Part shown: positions 1 to 8,477 of the stretch, in pieces
Layout: each line of letters begins with the position of its first letter
Numbering within the stretch: position 1 is the stretch's first letter
DNA from: Arthrobacter_B sp038069765
GTDB taxonomy: Bacteria > Actinomycetota > Actinomycetes > Actinomycetales > Micrococcaceae
Assembly: GCF_038069765.1 (NCBI RefSeq)
Contig: NZ_JBBPFS010000005.1
Span: 186,001-250,000, forward strand
DNA: 64,000 nucleotides
Reading direction: 5' to 3'
Notes under the pieces: generated by a model
The model's input: the letters and a program-made list of their open reading frames with translations, nothing else
Told to the model about the DNA's origin: nothing
The model's database searches: none
Translations under genes and position numbers: made by a program

Positions 1-91
1 CACTCCGTTATTTCTGTACTAAAGTAGAGGAGTTGCTTCGGCCCGGGGGATACAAAAACCGCGGATTGAGGCATAGTGGAAACAGTTTATT

Positions 92-168
<77 letters not shown>

Positions 169-253
169 TAAGCATCTGCGCAGGCAGGGTTTATGGTCAT
201 CTTTAGCCGCGGAATTATCGGTGGATTTTGATGATGGAATAACAAACTGAATT

Positions 254-328
<75 letters not shown>

Positions 329-338
329 CATCGGAAGA

Positions 339-383
339 GGCTCGAATCCTTCCCGCGTAAGCGGCGGGGATTCGGGCCTTTTT
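339..383 (+). terminator. Rho-independent terminator of the tRNA-Ala pair
   Basis: The arms GGCTCGAATCC (339-349) and GGATTCGGGCC (368-378) pair with one G-T wobble and enclose a GC-rich inner stem. A run of five T follows (379-383). Confidence 0.85.
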
Positions 384-406
384 GCTGTCCCCGCTTTGGG
401 CACGGC

Positions 407-526
407 TCAGTCTTTGCGGATGTAGCGGATCACAACGGCAACGACGACGATCAGGACAACGACGGCGAACGGGCCGGCGTCGAATGACCAGGGGCCGACG
501 CCGACAGTATTCTGTGCGCGGTTCAT
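407..526 (-). CDS. small single-pass membrane protein, 39 aa
   Basis: The frame encodes 39 residues, starting MNRAQNTVG, with a strongly hydrophobic Val/Ile-rich segment at about residues 18-33 and a basic C-terminus (RYIRKD), as expected of a single transmembrane helix. The ATG at 524-526 was chosen because GGAAAGGAA lies at a good distance upstream; the open frame continues further but without a ribosome site or a plausible protein. No family is recognised. The gene stands alone between the tRNA terminator and nhaA. Small size keeps confidence moderate. Confidence 0.5.
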   Translation of the reverse strand: MNRAQNTVGVGPWSFDAGPFAVVVLIVVVAVVIRYIRKD

Positions 527-805
527 CAGGATTCCTTTCCGGCGGCGAATTCCGGTGGCAGTTCTGGTTTCATGCCACAAGGGTTGCAGATCCGGCCGGT
601 GGTGCCATCGTCCGGATGCCGGACCCTGTCCCGGCGTCGTCCGCCCTTGGTAGTACTGCTGCGTCCGGCCGCCCCTAGCCAACGGAGCGGAACCTGCACC
701 AGAATGCAGGGATGGCCGAGCCAACCCGCCCCTTCATTCATCTCCGCATCCGCCCCGGCGCCCGCCTCTTTCCGCGCCGTTTCGTGCTCTGATATGCGCA
801 AGGAC

Positions 806-2569
806 ATGGATAAGACATCGGCGGGGCTGCTGCTGGCCTTTACCGTGCTGGCGCTGCTCTGGGCCAACCTCCCCTTCGGGGCGAGCTACGCGGAGTTCTG
901 GGACACGGTCGTGGACCTCCGCGTCGGGGGTATGGAGCTGGAAATGAGCTTCCACGACATCGTGAACGACGCGCTCATGGCGTTCTTCTTCTTTACCGTG
1001 GGACTGGAGGTCAAGCGGGAGTTCACCGTGGGCGAGCTGACGGACCGGTCCCGGGCCGTGGTGCCGGTGGCCGCGGCGGTGGCCGGCTTGCTGGTGCCGG
1101 CCGGGATCTTCCTGCTGCTGAACCCGTCCGGAGAAAATGCGGCCGTGTGGGGCGCCGTCATCTCCACGGACACGGCGTTCCTGGTGGGGGCGCTGGCTGT
1201 CGCCGGACCGAAGTTCCCCGGCAGGCTCCGGGTGTTCCTGCTGACCCTGGCCGTGGTGGATGACATTGGGGCGCTGGCGGCCATCGCGGTGTTCTACACT
1301 TCCGACCTGGAGCTGCTGCCCCTGCTCGCGGCCGTTGTGCTGCTGGCACTCGTGGCGCTCGTCCGGTTCCTGCCGACCGGGCGGGGACCGGCCTACGCGG
1401 TCCTCAGCCTGCTCACCTGGGGTGCGACCTACGCCTCCGGAGTCCACGCGACGCTGGCCGGAGTGGCGATCGCACTGATGATTCCGGTGTTCCCGCCGCG
1501 GCGGCTGCATGTGGAACACACCGAGGAACTGGCGCGGGCCTTCAGACAGTCACCCACCCCCGAGTACGCGGCGGCAACAGCCCGGAGCCTGAAGGAATCC
1601 ATCTCCATCAATGAACGGCTGCAGGGCACCTACGCTCCGTACGTGTCGCTGCTCATCCTGCCGGTTTTTGCCCTCGCCAACGCCGGCGTGCGGCTGGACG
1701 GCCCCACTCTCGCTGCCGCCTCGCAGTCCCGGCTGACCTGGGGAATCATCATTGCCCTGGTGATCGGAAAAACCATTGGCATCACCGCTGCCACCGCCCT
1801 GATGCAACGGACGGGCGCCGGCCGGCTGGCGCCCGGGCTGACCCTGGCGCGGGTGGGCGGGGGAGCGGCGCTGTGCGGCATCGGGTTCACCATTTCCCTG
1901 TTCATTGTGGGCCTGGCCGTGGATGACGAACTGCTTCAGGCGCAAGCCCGCGTGGGAGTCCTCGCTGCGTCGGTGCTGGCCTTCCTGCTGGGCTGGGCCT
2001 GGTTCCGTCTTGTCGACCGGTTTCAGCCGGCCTCTACCGTGGGGCGATTCCTGGTGCGGGACTTTGACCCGGAGCGCGACCACTACCGCGGCAATCCGCA
2101 GGCGCCCCTCCAGCTGGTTGAATACGGGGACTTTGAATGCCCGTTCTGCTCCCGGGCCACCGGATCCATCGATGACGTGCTGGAGCACTTTGGTCCCCGG
2201 CTGGTCTACGTGTGGCGCCACCTGCCGCTGACGCGGGTGCACCCTGAGGCGGTGGGGGCGGCCCGCGCCAGCGAGGCCGCGCACCTGCAGGGCGCCTTCC
2301 GCGAGTACGGCCGGATGCTCTTCGAGCGGCAGGACCATCTCCAGACCGACGATCTCCTTCGCTACGCGCTGGAACTCGGACTCGACGTCGAAAGGTTCCG
2401 CAGCGACCTGCTCTCAGGGGCGGTAATGAACAGGGTTGACGATGATGCGCTGGACGCCGAATTCATGGACCTGCACTCGACACCTACCTTTTTTATCGGT
2501 TCCGTGCGGCATTTCGGACCCTATGATGCGCCATCCCTGATCCGCGCGCTCGAGGAGGCTGCGCGCTAG
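806..2569 (+). CDS. nhaA: Na+/H+ antiporter NhaA fused to a C-terminal DsbA-like thioredoxin domain
   Basis: Integral membrane antiporter expected to exchange sodium for protons in pH and salt homeostasis. Residues 1 to about 400 form the multi-helix NhaA domain; motifs matching the essential aspartates are present (STDTAFLVGALA, and VVDDIGALAAIA with the Asp pair). Residues from about 430 to 587 form a DsbA/thioredoxin-like domain with a CPFC redox motif at 445-448 and a TPTFFIG segment, the usual cis-proline region. Such fusions occur in Actinobacteria. The start at 806 has AAGGA just upstream; an ATG at 794 is in frame but lacks a ribosome site. The stop overlaps the convergent YhhN gene by 4 bp. 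The role of the redox domain is unknown. Confidence 0.9.
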   Translation: MDKTSAGLLLAFTVLALLWANLPFGASYAEFWDTVVDLRVGGMELEMSFHDIVNDALMAFFFFTVGLEVKREFTVGELTDRSRAVVPVAAAVAGLLVPAGIFLLLNPSGENAAVWGAVISTDTAFLVGALAVAGPKFPGRLRVFLLTLAVVDDIGALAAIAVFYTSDLELLPLLAAVVLLALVALVRFLPTGRGPAYAVLSLLTWGATYASGVHATLAGVAIALMIPVFPPRRLHVEHTEELARAFRQSPTPEYAAATARSLKESISINERLQGTYAPYVSLLILPVFALANAGVRLDGPTLAAASQSRLTWGIIIALVIGKTIGITAATALMQRTGAGRLAPGLTLARVGGGAALCGIGFTISLFIVGLAVDDELLQAQARVGVLAASVLAFLLGWAWFRLVDRFQPASTVGRFLVRDFDPERDHYRGNPQAPLQLVEYGDFECPFCSRATGSIDDVLEHFGPRLVYVWRHLPLTRVHPEAVGAARASEAAHLQGAFREYGRMLFERQDHLQTDDLLRYALELGLDVERFRSDLLSGAVMNRVDDDALDAEFMDLHSTPTFFIGSVRHFGPYDAPSLIRALEEAAR

Positions 2570-3267
2570 GCTTCGGCCGGACGGCGCACGGCCAGGGTCC
2601 GGAGGACACCGGCCGCAATGAGCCCCTGTCCGGCACAGTAGGTCAGCATGACGAGTGGATTTGTCCAGTCCGGCATGGCATCGGGCCTAAAAATGCGCAG
2701 GGCCAGGACGGTGTCCGAAGCGAGAAAGAGCACGCCTCCGGCCGCCACCACCGGACTGCACCGGGCTGCTGTGGCCGCCGTTCCGGCGAGCACAACGCCG
2801 TAGACGGCGACGGCGGCGGTCAGGCTCCCGAGAGTGGGCCACAGCACCACCAGCATGAGCACCCACCACGCAGCAAAGACCAGTGTCCACCGGGGGAACG
2901 GGCCGGCGGCGGTGTACCGGGTGAACAGCCAGATATAGCAGAGGTGGGCGAGGCCGAAGGATCCGAGCATCACCGGAAGTTCCGGCGCAAACGGGAAAAA
3001 CGCCCCGGCCCCGTCGCCCAGCCATGAAAAGAGGAGGGCCGCAACCAGCAGGGCTGCCGGCCGGCGCCGCAGGAAGCGGCGGCCTCCCCACAACGCAGCG
3101 GCGGCCAGCAGCGGCATCAGCAAAAGCTTTGTCGGTTCTGCGATCTCGGAAGCCCCGACGGCGCGGGCACCGATGTGCACCGCGGACACCGCGGCAAACG
3201 GAAGAAACCCCCACCACCTGGAACGGGGCAGAGCAGCGGTCAGGTCACAGGCGGGCGCGGTGGTCAC
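2566..3267 (-). CDS. YhhN family membrane protein (lysoplasmalogenase-like)
   Basis: A 233-residue protein with about seven or eight hydrophobic helices. The segments AEPTKLLLMPLLA near the N-terminus, FSWLGDGAG in the middle and LFLASDTVLALRIF near the C-terminus match the YhhN/TMEM86 family, whose animal members hydrolyse the vinyl ether of lysoplasmalogens. The substrate in bacteria is uncertain. Start is GTG (MTTAP), with AAAGGAA five bases upstream. It is transcribed toward nhaA and overlaps its stop by 4 bp; no terminator fits between them. Confidence 0.8.
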   Translation of the reverse strand: MTTAPACDLTAALPRSRWWGFLPFAAVSAVHIGARAVGASEIAEPTKLLLMPLLAAAALWGGRRFLRRRPAALLVAALLFSWLGDGAGAFFPFAPELPVMLGSFGLAHLCYIWLFTRYTAAGPFPRWTLVFAAWWVLMLVVLWPTLGSLTAAVAVYGVVLAGTAATAARCSPVVAAGGVLFLASDTVLALRIFRPDAMPDWTNPLVMLTYCAGQGLIAAGVLRTLAVRRPAEA

Positions 3268-3340
3268 GGCATTCCTTTGGTTGGCTGGAGCTCATCGTAC
3301 GATGCCCGCTGTGTATTTCCGGCAGGACCTTCCGGCGAAA

Positions 3341-3385
3341 CCTGAACGGCAAGACCCTGAACGGCAAGACCCTGAACGGCGAAAC
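3341..3385. repeat. 15-bp tandem repeat, three copies
   Basis: The unit CCTGAACGGCAAGAC occurs at 3341-3355 and 3356-3370, with a third diverged copy (CCTGAACGGCGAAAC) at 3371-3385. It lies in the gap between the lactone oxidase stop and the YhhN start. Confidence 0.9.
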
Positions 3386-3402
3386 CTGAGGATCCTGAGC
3401 AG

Positions 3403-4710
3403 CTACGGACCCAGGACGTGGTCCAGATAGCCGTTCGCAAACATCCGGTCGGGGTCCATGCGGTTCCGGAGGTCCAGGAAATCGGCAAACCGCGGATACC
3501 GGGGGGCCAGAGCGGCGGCGCCCAGATTGTGCAGCTTTCCCCAGTGCGGGCGTCCTTCGTGGGCAAGCATGATCTCCTCCACCGCCCCGAAGTACTCCGT
3601 TGGATCCTCCCGGCAGTACCGGTGCACCGCGATGTAGGCCGTGTCCCGGCCGTGGGCCGTGGAGAGCCAGCGGTCATCGGCGGCGGCCCAGCGGACCTCG
3701 ACCGGAAAGGAAATGCGCCACGCCCGGTCTTCGATCAGCCGGCGGAGGGCATCGAACGCGGATCCCAGCCGCTCGGCGGGAAGACCGTATTCCATTTCCG
3801 TGAAGCGCACGGTGCGCCGCTGGGTAAAAACCCGGGCGGAGGAGTCCGTGTAATTCCGGCCGCCCAGCAGCCGGGCTGCGGCGCGGTTCACCGCGGGAAT
3901 GACCGCCGGAACTGCGGTGCCTGCAGCGCAGGTTGCACGGAACACGGTGTTGGACAGGAGCGTTTCATCCGTCCAGCGGCCAGCCGGTGTCAACGGCTTC
4001 AGCGGCGCCGTCCCGGGCAGCCGGGTGTTGGCCTTCGTTGCCGCGCGGTCGGTGTGGGGAAACCAGTAGAACTCAAAGTGGTCGGTGGACCCCACCCGCT
4101 CCTCCAGGGAGGCGAGCACGGAGGCCAGAGGTTCCGAGGCTTCCACCGCGTGCAGGGCGAACGCCGGGACGCATTGCAGAGTGACGTCGGCGATGATCCC
4201 CAGGGCGCCAAGGCCCAGCGCGGCGGCCGGCAGCAGGGGATCCTCCTCATCCAGTGCCAGCAGGCCGCCGTCGGGCTGGACAAGGGTCATGCCGACCACC
4301 TGTGTGCAGAGCCCTCCGAAGCCGGCCCCGGTGCCGTGCGTACCTGTGGACAGGGCCCCCGCTACCGACTGCCGGTCAATATCGCCCAGATTGGGCATGG
4401 CCAGCTGAAACGGTGCCAGCAGTTCCGGGATGCGGTGCAGTCGGGTGCCCGCGAGCAGCCGGACCCGCCGGCGCGCGCTGTCCGCCTCCAGGATTCCCTG
4501 CAGGCGGCCCAGATCCAGCAGGACCCCCGGTGCTGCCGCGACTGCGGTGAAGCTGTGGCCGGCACCCACGGCTTTGACCTGCAGCCCGGCGGCCGCCGCC
4601 CACTTGACACACTGCTGCAGTTCTTCAATGCGGGCGGGCTGCTCAACGCGCTGCGGCGTCACCGTCACCGTGCGTGCCCAGTTCCGCCAGGTGCCTCCGT
4701 CCGCGCTCAC
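3403..4710 (-). CDS. FAD-linked sugar-lactone oxidase (D-arabinono-1,4-lactone oxidase family)
   Basis: 435 residues. The N-terminal half is a VAO-type FAD domain: TPQRVEQPARIEELQQ is followed by AVGAGHSFT, the Gly-His-Ser flavin loop, and SVAGALSTGTHGTGAGFG. The C-terminal half fits the ALO domain, ending in a conserved MDPDRMFANGYLDHVLG-type tail. Family members oxidise aldonolactones or alditols with oxygen or an electron acceptor; the true substrate is not visible. Start is GTG at 4708-4710, overlapping the stop of the upstream PLP gene by 4 bp (GTGA), so the two are translationally coupled. Related actinobacterial proteins include alditol oxidases. Confidence 0.85.
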   Translation of the reverse strand: MSADGGTWRNWARTVTVTPQRVEQPARIEELQQCVKWAAAAGLQVKAVGAGHSFTAVAAAPGVLLDLGRLQGILEADSARRRVRLLAGTRLHRIPELLAPFQLAMPNLGDIDRQSVAGALSTGTHGTGAGFGGLCTQVVGMTLVQPDGGLLALDEEDPLLPAAALGLGALGIIADVTLQCVPAFALHAVEASEPLASVLASLEERVGSTDHFEFYWFPHTDRAATKANTRLPGTAPLKPLTPAGRWTDETLLSNTVFRATCAAGTAVPAVIPAVNRAAARLLGGRNYTDSSARVFTQRRTVRFTEMEYGLPAERLGSAFDALRRLIEDRAWRISFPVEVRWAAADDRWLSTAHGRDTAYIAVHRYCREDPTEYFGAVEEIMLAHEGRPHWGKLHNLGAAALAPRYPRFADFLDLRNRMDPDRMFANGYLDHVLGP

Positions 4711-5975
4711 AGGAAGGCCTTCCCTTCGCCCCGATAGGTGGGCAGCACCGCCGTCACGCTGCCGCCGTCGACCACGGCGAAGCTGTTGACCCGCTCCGCC
4801 AGCTCGCCGCTCTTGGCATGCCGGAACCAGACGCGGTCACCCGCTGCCAGGCCGGCGGCGGCACGGCCCGCCAGCGGTGTCTGGACTTCTCCGGCGCCTT
4901 CACGCGGCAGCAGCTTCAGCCCGGGCGGCCAGACGGCCCGCGGTACGCGGTTCGCGCCAGGCGGCCCGGAGGCGATCCAGCCGCCGCCCAGGACCGTGGC
5001 GAAATCCGGTCCGGGACGGCGTACGACATCGAACGCGACGGCGGCTGCCGGCGCGGGGGAGAAGGACCGGTAGGTGTCGAACAGGTGCCCGGCAAAGAGG
5101 CCGGAGCCTGCAGTGATCTCGGTGACTGACGGATCCTGCGCTGTTGCTTCAATGGAACCCGTGCCGCCGCCGTTGACGAATTCCAGGTCCGCCAGTTCCC
5201 GCAGCCGGCCGGTTATGTTCCCGCGGCGCTGCTTCAGCTCCGCCATGGAACGGGACTGGACCCGGCGCATCAGCGCGTTCATCGCTGCAGCGCCCGGGAC
5301 CGCATCGGCCGCTCCCGCCACCTGCCCTTCGTACATCATCAGGCCCACGAGGGTGAAGCCGGGGCGGGCAGCGATTCTGCGGGCAAGGCCGACGGCGTCA
5401 TCCGGAGAGTGCAGGGGAGAGCGGCGGGTGCCGATGAACCCGAGGAGCGGCGCCTGCCAGGAGGCATCGGCGTCCAGGCAGACCCGCACTGCGGGGCGGC
5501 TTCCGGGCGGGGCCAGGGAGTCGATAAGGTCAAGCTGGGCGTCGTCGTCGATCATCAGCGTTACCCGCGCGGCCAGCCGTTCGTCGGCCAGGAGGCGTGC
5601 CAGCGCCGCGCGGTCCGCGCTCGGGTAGCCGACCACGACGTCGTCGCACCCCTCCGCCAGCCAGAGCGCCTCGGCGAGGGTGAAGGCGAAAATGCCGCGG
5701 AAGCCCGGAAGTGCCAGCAGGGCTTCGATGACACCGCGGACGCGGAGCGACTTGCTGGCCACGCGGAGCGGGGTTCCGCCGGCTCTCCGAAGAAGATCCT
5801 GCGCGTTCCAGCGGAGGGCATCAAGACTCAGCACGGCCACGGGTGCGCTTAAATGCGCCGCCGCGGCGCTGAGCCCGGTCCAGAATGACTCGGGATGACG
5901 CCAGGGTGCCCGAACCGCGGCGCCGCTGAGATCCAGGGGGAGGCCTGCCGGCCGCACGTTGCCGGGAACTGTCAT
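4707..5975 (-). CDS. PLP-dependent amino acid deaminase/aldolase of the fold-III alanine-racemase type
   Basis: 422 residues. An N-terminal alanine-racemase-like barrel carries the expected lysine in RVASKSLRV, then GLMMYEGQV and NGGGTGS (phosphate-binding loop). A smaller C-terminal domain resembles D-serine dehydratase/D-threonine aldolase, including a GDRVWFRHAKSGELAER segment. It probably acts on a D-amino or hydroxy-amino acid. The ATG at 5973-5975 (MTVPGN) is preferred, with GGAAGG at good spacing; the longer upstream frame looks non-coding. It is first in a two-gene unit with the lactone oxidase, a pairing that suggests a shared but unknown pathway. Confidence 0.82.
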   Translation of the reverse strand: MTVPGNVRPAGLPLDLSGAAVRAPWRHPESFWTGLSAAAAHLSAPVAVLSLDALRWNAQDLLRRAGGTPLRVASKSLRVRGVIEALLALPGFRGIFAFTLAEALWLAEGCDDVVVGYPSADRAALARLLADERLAARVTLMIDDDAQLDLIDSLAPPGSRPAVRVCLDADASWQAPLLGFIGTRRSPLHSPDDAVGLARRIAARPGFTLVGLMMYEGQVAGAADAVPGAAAMNALMRRVQSRSMAELKQRRGNITGRLRELADLEFVNGGGTGSIEATAQDPSVTEITAGSGLFAGHLFDTYRSFSPAPAAAVAFDVVRRPGPDFATVLGGGWIASGPPGANRVPRAVWPPGLKLLPREGAGEVQTPLAGRAAAGLAAGDRVWFRHAKSGELAERVNSFAVVDGGSVTAVLPTYRGEGKAFL

Positions 5976-6204
5976 GGTGGTTGCCTTCCGTTTCCCGCTG
6001 CAGGTTTGGCCGCCGGGGCATGCCCGGATTGTAGCCTCCTGGGCCGCGGAACACCCGGCGAAACCGTCCCGGGGCGGCACGAATTCCGGGACCTGCGAGG
6101 GCGGTCACATGGTTTTGCCAGAGATAGGGGTTAGGCTGAAGTATCTACAGAGCAGAAATTGCTCGTTACGCCGGCTGGGAAGTCGAAGAGACCCAGAGGG
6201 CCGC

Positions 6205-7278
6205 ATGAGCACAACTGCACAACCAGCTGCACCGAAGACCCGCACCAACTCCGTCGTCAGCAGCTATTCAGGGCTGCTGAAGGCCGTTCGCGATGAAGGG
6301 CTGCTGAAACGCCGCCGCTCCTTCTACATCACGACCTTCATTTTTCTCTGCGCCGGCCTTCTGGCCGCCGGAACCGGGTTCTTCCTGATCGGCGAAAGCT
6401 GGTTCCAGCTGCTGATCGCTGCCGCGCTGGGCGTGCTGCTGACGCAGATGGCGTTCATTGCCCATGAGGCCGCGCACCGCCAGGTCTTCGAATCCGGTCC
6501 CGCGAACGACCGCGCCGGGCGCTTCGTGGCCAATGCCGTCGTCGGCATCAGCTACCAGTGGTGGATGAACAAGCACAGCCGGCACCACGCCAACCCCAAC
6601 ACGGTGGGCAAGGATCCGGACATTGACATGGACACCATCTCGTTCCTGCCGGAGCAGGCCGCGCGGCAAAAGGGCTTCATGGCCTGGTTCGCCCGGCGCC
6701 AGGGCTGGCTGTTCTTCCCCCTGCTGATGCTTGAAGGCATCAACCTGCACGCCACCTCCATTAAGCACCTCTTTGCCAACAAGCAGGTCAAGGGACGCAT
6801 CGGCGAGCTGGCCATGGTCTTCCTGCGCCTGGGTCTGTACCTGGGTGCCGTGTTCTTCTTCCTGCCGGTCGGCATGGCGTTCGCCTTCATCGGTGTCCAG
6901 CTGGCCGTCTTCGGTGTCTACATGGGAGCCTCCTTTGCCCCGAACCACAAGGGCATGCCGATCATCCCCAAGGATTCCAAGGTGGACTTCCTTTCCCGCC
7001 AGGTCCTGACTTCGCGGAACATCAAGGGCACCGGAATGAACACGCTGATGGGCGGACTCAACTACCAGATTGAGCACCACCTCTTCCCGAACATGCCGCG
7101 CCCGAACCTTGCCCGCGCCTCAGAGATCGTCAAGGCTTACTGCGCAGAGCACAAGATTCCCTACACGGAAACCACTCTGACCAAGTCCTACGGCATTGTG
7201 GTGCGGTACCTGAACGAGGTGGGGCTGTCGGCCCGCGACCCGTTCGACTGCCCCATGACGGCCCAGCGCCGCCGCTAG
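6205..7278 (+). CDS. membrane fatty acid desaturase (acyl-CoA desaturase)
   Basis: 357 residues. The three di-iron histidine boxes of membrane desaturases are present: HEAAHRQ, HSRHH and QIEHHLFP. Four hydrophobic helices are arranged around them. The enzyme should introduce a double bond into membrane acyl chains using oxygen and an electron carrier, adjusting membrane fluidity. The start at 6205 (MSTTAQ) follows AGAGGG; the longer open frame upstream lacks a ribosome site. It is divergent from the PLP gene and ends at a strong terminator, so it is probably monocistronic. Confidence 0.93.
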   Translation: MSTTAQPAAPKTRTNSVVSSYSGLLKAVRDEGLLKRRRSFYITTFIFLCAGLLAAGTGFFLIGESWFQLLIAAALGVLLTQMAFIAHEAAHRQVFESGPANDRAGRFVANAVVGISYQWWMNKHSRHHANPNTVGKDPDIDMDTISFLPEQAARQKGFMAWFARRQGWLFFPLLMLEGINLHATSIKHLFANKQVKGRIGELAMVFLRLGLYLGAVFFFLPVGMAFAFIGVQLAVFGVYMGASFAPNHKGMPIIPKDSKVDFLSRQVLTSRNIKGTGMNTLMGGLNYQIEHHLFPNMPRPNLARASEIVKAYCAEHKIPYTETTLTKSYGIVVRYLNEVGLSARDPFDCPMTAQRRR

Positions 7279-7299
7279 CCGCACCTTACCGGCTGCTGA

Positions 7300-7338
7300 A
7301 GCCGGCAGTACCGTCCCCGACGGTGCTGCCGGCTTTTT
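7300..7338 (+). terminator. Rho-independent terminator after the desaturase
   Basis: AGCCGGCAGTACCGT pairs with the downstream ACGGTGCTGCCGGCT arm with a small internal mismatch, closing a short C-rich loop. A run of five T (7334-7338) follows. Confidence 0.9.
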
Positions 7339-7373
7339 GCGGCCCGGGCCCGTGCGTCTGACAGACTGGAGTC

Positions 7374-8477
7374 ATGTTGCCGACACCTTCCGATTCACCG
7401 TCCGGTCAGACCCGCCCCGCAGTTAAGGAAGTCAAGGAACAGGCCAGCCATATCGGCATGCGGCTTGAAGACTCCCTGCACAGCTACCGGGAGGGCCGTG
7501 CCCGCAAGCGCGGGGAGGTCCAAACGGTCCTGCCCTTCACCGGCTACGGCACCACGGAATGGGTCCGGGTACTGGGCCGCGTGATCCTTGCCAAGCCCGG
7601 ATACGCCGCCGCCGGGGAGAACTCCGCCGGGGCCAAAGTCATCCGTGACGGCATCCGCGGCTGGCGCAACTTTATGAGCCCGCCGATCAACAAGGCCGAA
7701 GTTACCGTGGAGATCGGCGACGAGTGCTATCCGGTGACCGCGGACCGCGGCGGAGTTGTCGACGTGGTTCTTCCGGTGCAGCTGGCACCGGGCTGGACCA
7801 CCGTCACGCTCCGCTCCGAGGATTCCGAGGCAGCCGTGGCTCCCGTATACATCGTGGATCCCTCGGCCGCCGTCGGCGTCGTTTCCGACATTGACGACAC
7901 GGTCATGGTGACCGCGCTGCCGCGGCCCTTCCTGGCCGCCTGGAACACCTTCGTACTGGATGAGCACGCGCGCACGCCCACCCCGGGCATGGCCGTGATG
8001 ATGGACCGGCTCGCGCGGGAGAACCCCGGCAGTCCCGTCCTGTACCTGTCCACGGGTGCCTGGAACGTGGCCGCAACGCTGACGCGGTTCATCACCCGCA
8101 ACCTCTATCCGGCCGGTCCGCTGCTGCTCACGGACTGGGGACCCACCCGCGACCGCTGGTTCCGCAGCGGGCCGGAGCACAAGAAGACGCAGCTGGAACG
8201 TTTGGCCAAGGAATTCCCCCACATCAAGTGGCTGCTCATCGGAGACAACGGGCAGCATGACGAAGCCATTTACGCTGCCTTCGCCCAGCAGTATCCGCAA
8301 AATGTGCGGGCCATCGCGATCCGGCAGCTGTCGGCGGGCGAGGCAGTGCTGGCCGGCGGCCGGTCCGCGTCACGGGCGGGGCAGACGCCGTCGGACATCC
8401 CGTGGATTTACGCGCCCGACGGCGCCGGGATGGCGCTGCAGCTGGCCGAGCTGGGACTGCTTCCCGACGCCGGGTAG
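7374..8477 (+). CDS. App1-like phosphatase (DUF2183, phosphatidate phosphatase APP1 catalytic domain)
   Basis: 367 residues. A HAD-like phosphatase signature, VSDIDDTVM (DxDxT), sits at about residue 170, followed by LYLSTGAWN and, near residue 285, LLIGDNGQHDEAIY carrying the late acidic motif. This is the layout of the APP1 domain, whose yeast member dephosphorylates phosphatidic acid; bacterial substrates are not established. The N-terminal third is a beta-rich region typical of the family. GGAG precedes the ATG at 7374. The stop abuts that of the convergent FUSC gene with no gap. Confidence 0.85.
   Translation: MLPTPSDSPSGQTRPAVKEVKEQASHIGMRLEDSLHSYREGRARKRGEVQTVLPFTGYGTTEWVRVLGRVILAKPGYAAAGENSAGAKVIRDGIRGWRNFMSPPINKAEVTVEIGDECYPVTADRGGVVDVVLPVQLAPGWTTVTLRSEDSEAAVAPVYIVDPSAAVGVVSDIDDTVMVTALPRPFLAAWNTFVLDEHARTPTPGMAVMMDRLARENPGSPVLYLSTGAWNVAATLTRFITRNLYPAGPLLLTDWGPTRDRWFRSGPEHKKTQLERLAKEFPHIKWLLIGDNGQHDEAIYAAFAQQYPQNVRAIAIRQLSAGEAVLAGGRSASRAGQTPSDIPWIYAPDGAGMALQLAELGLLPDAG

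Noticed and set aside
6115..6137. TTGCCA and TAGGCT as a desaturase promoter
   Set aside because: Only 11 bases separate them, too short for a normal -35/-10 pair.
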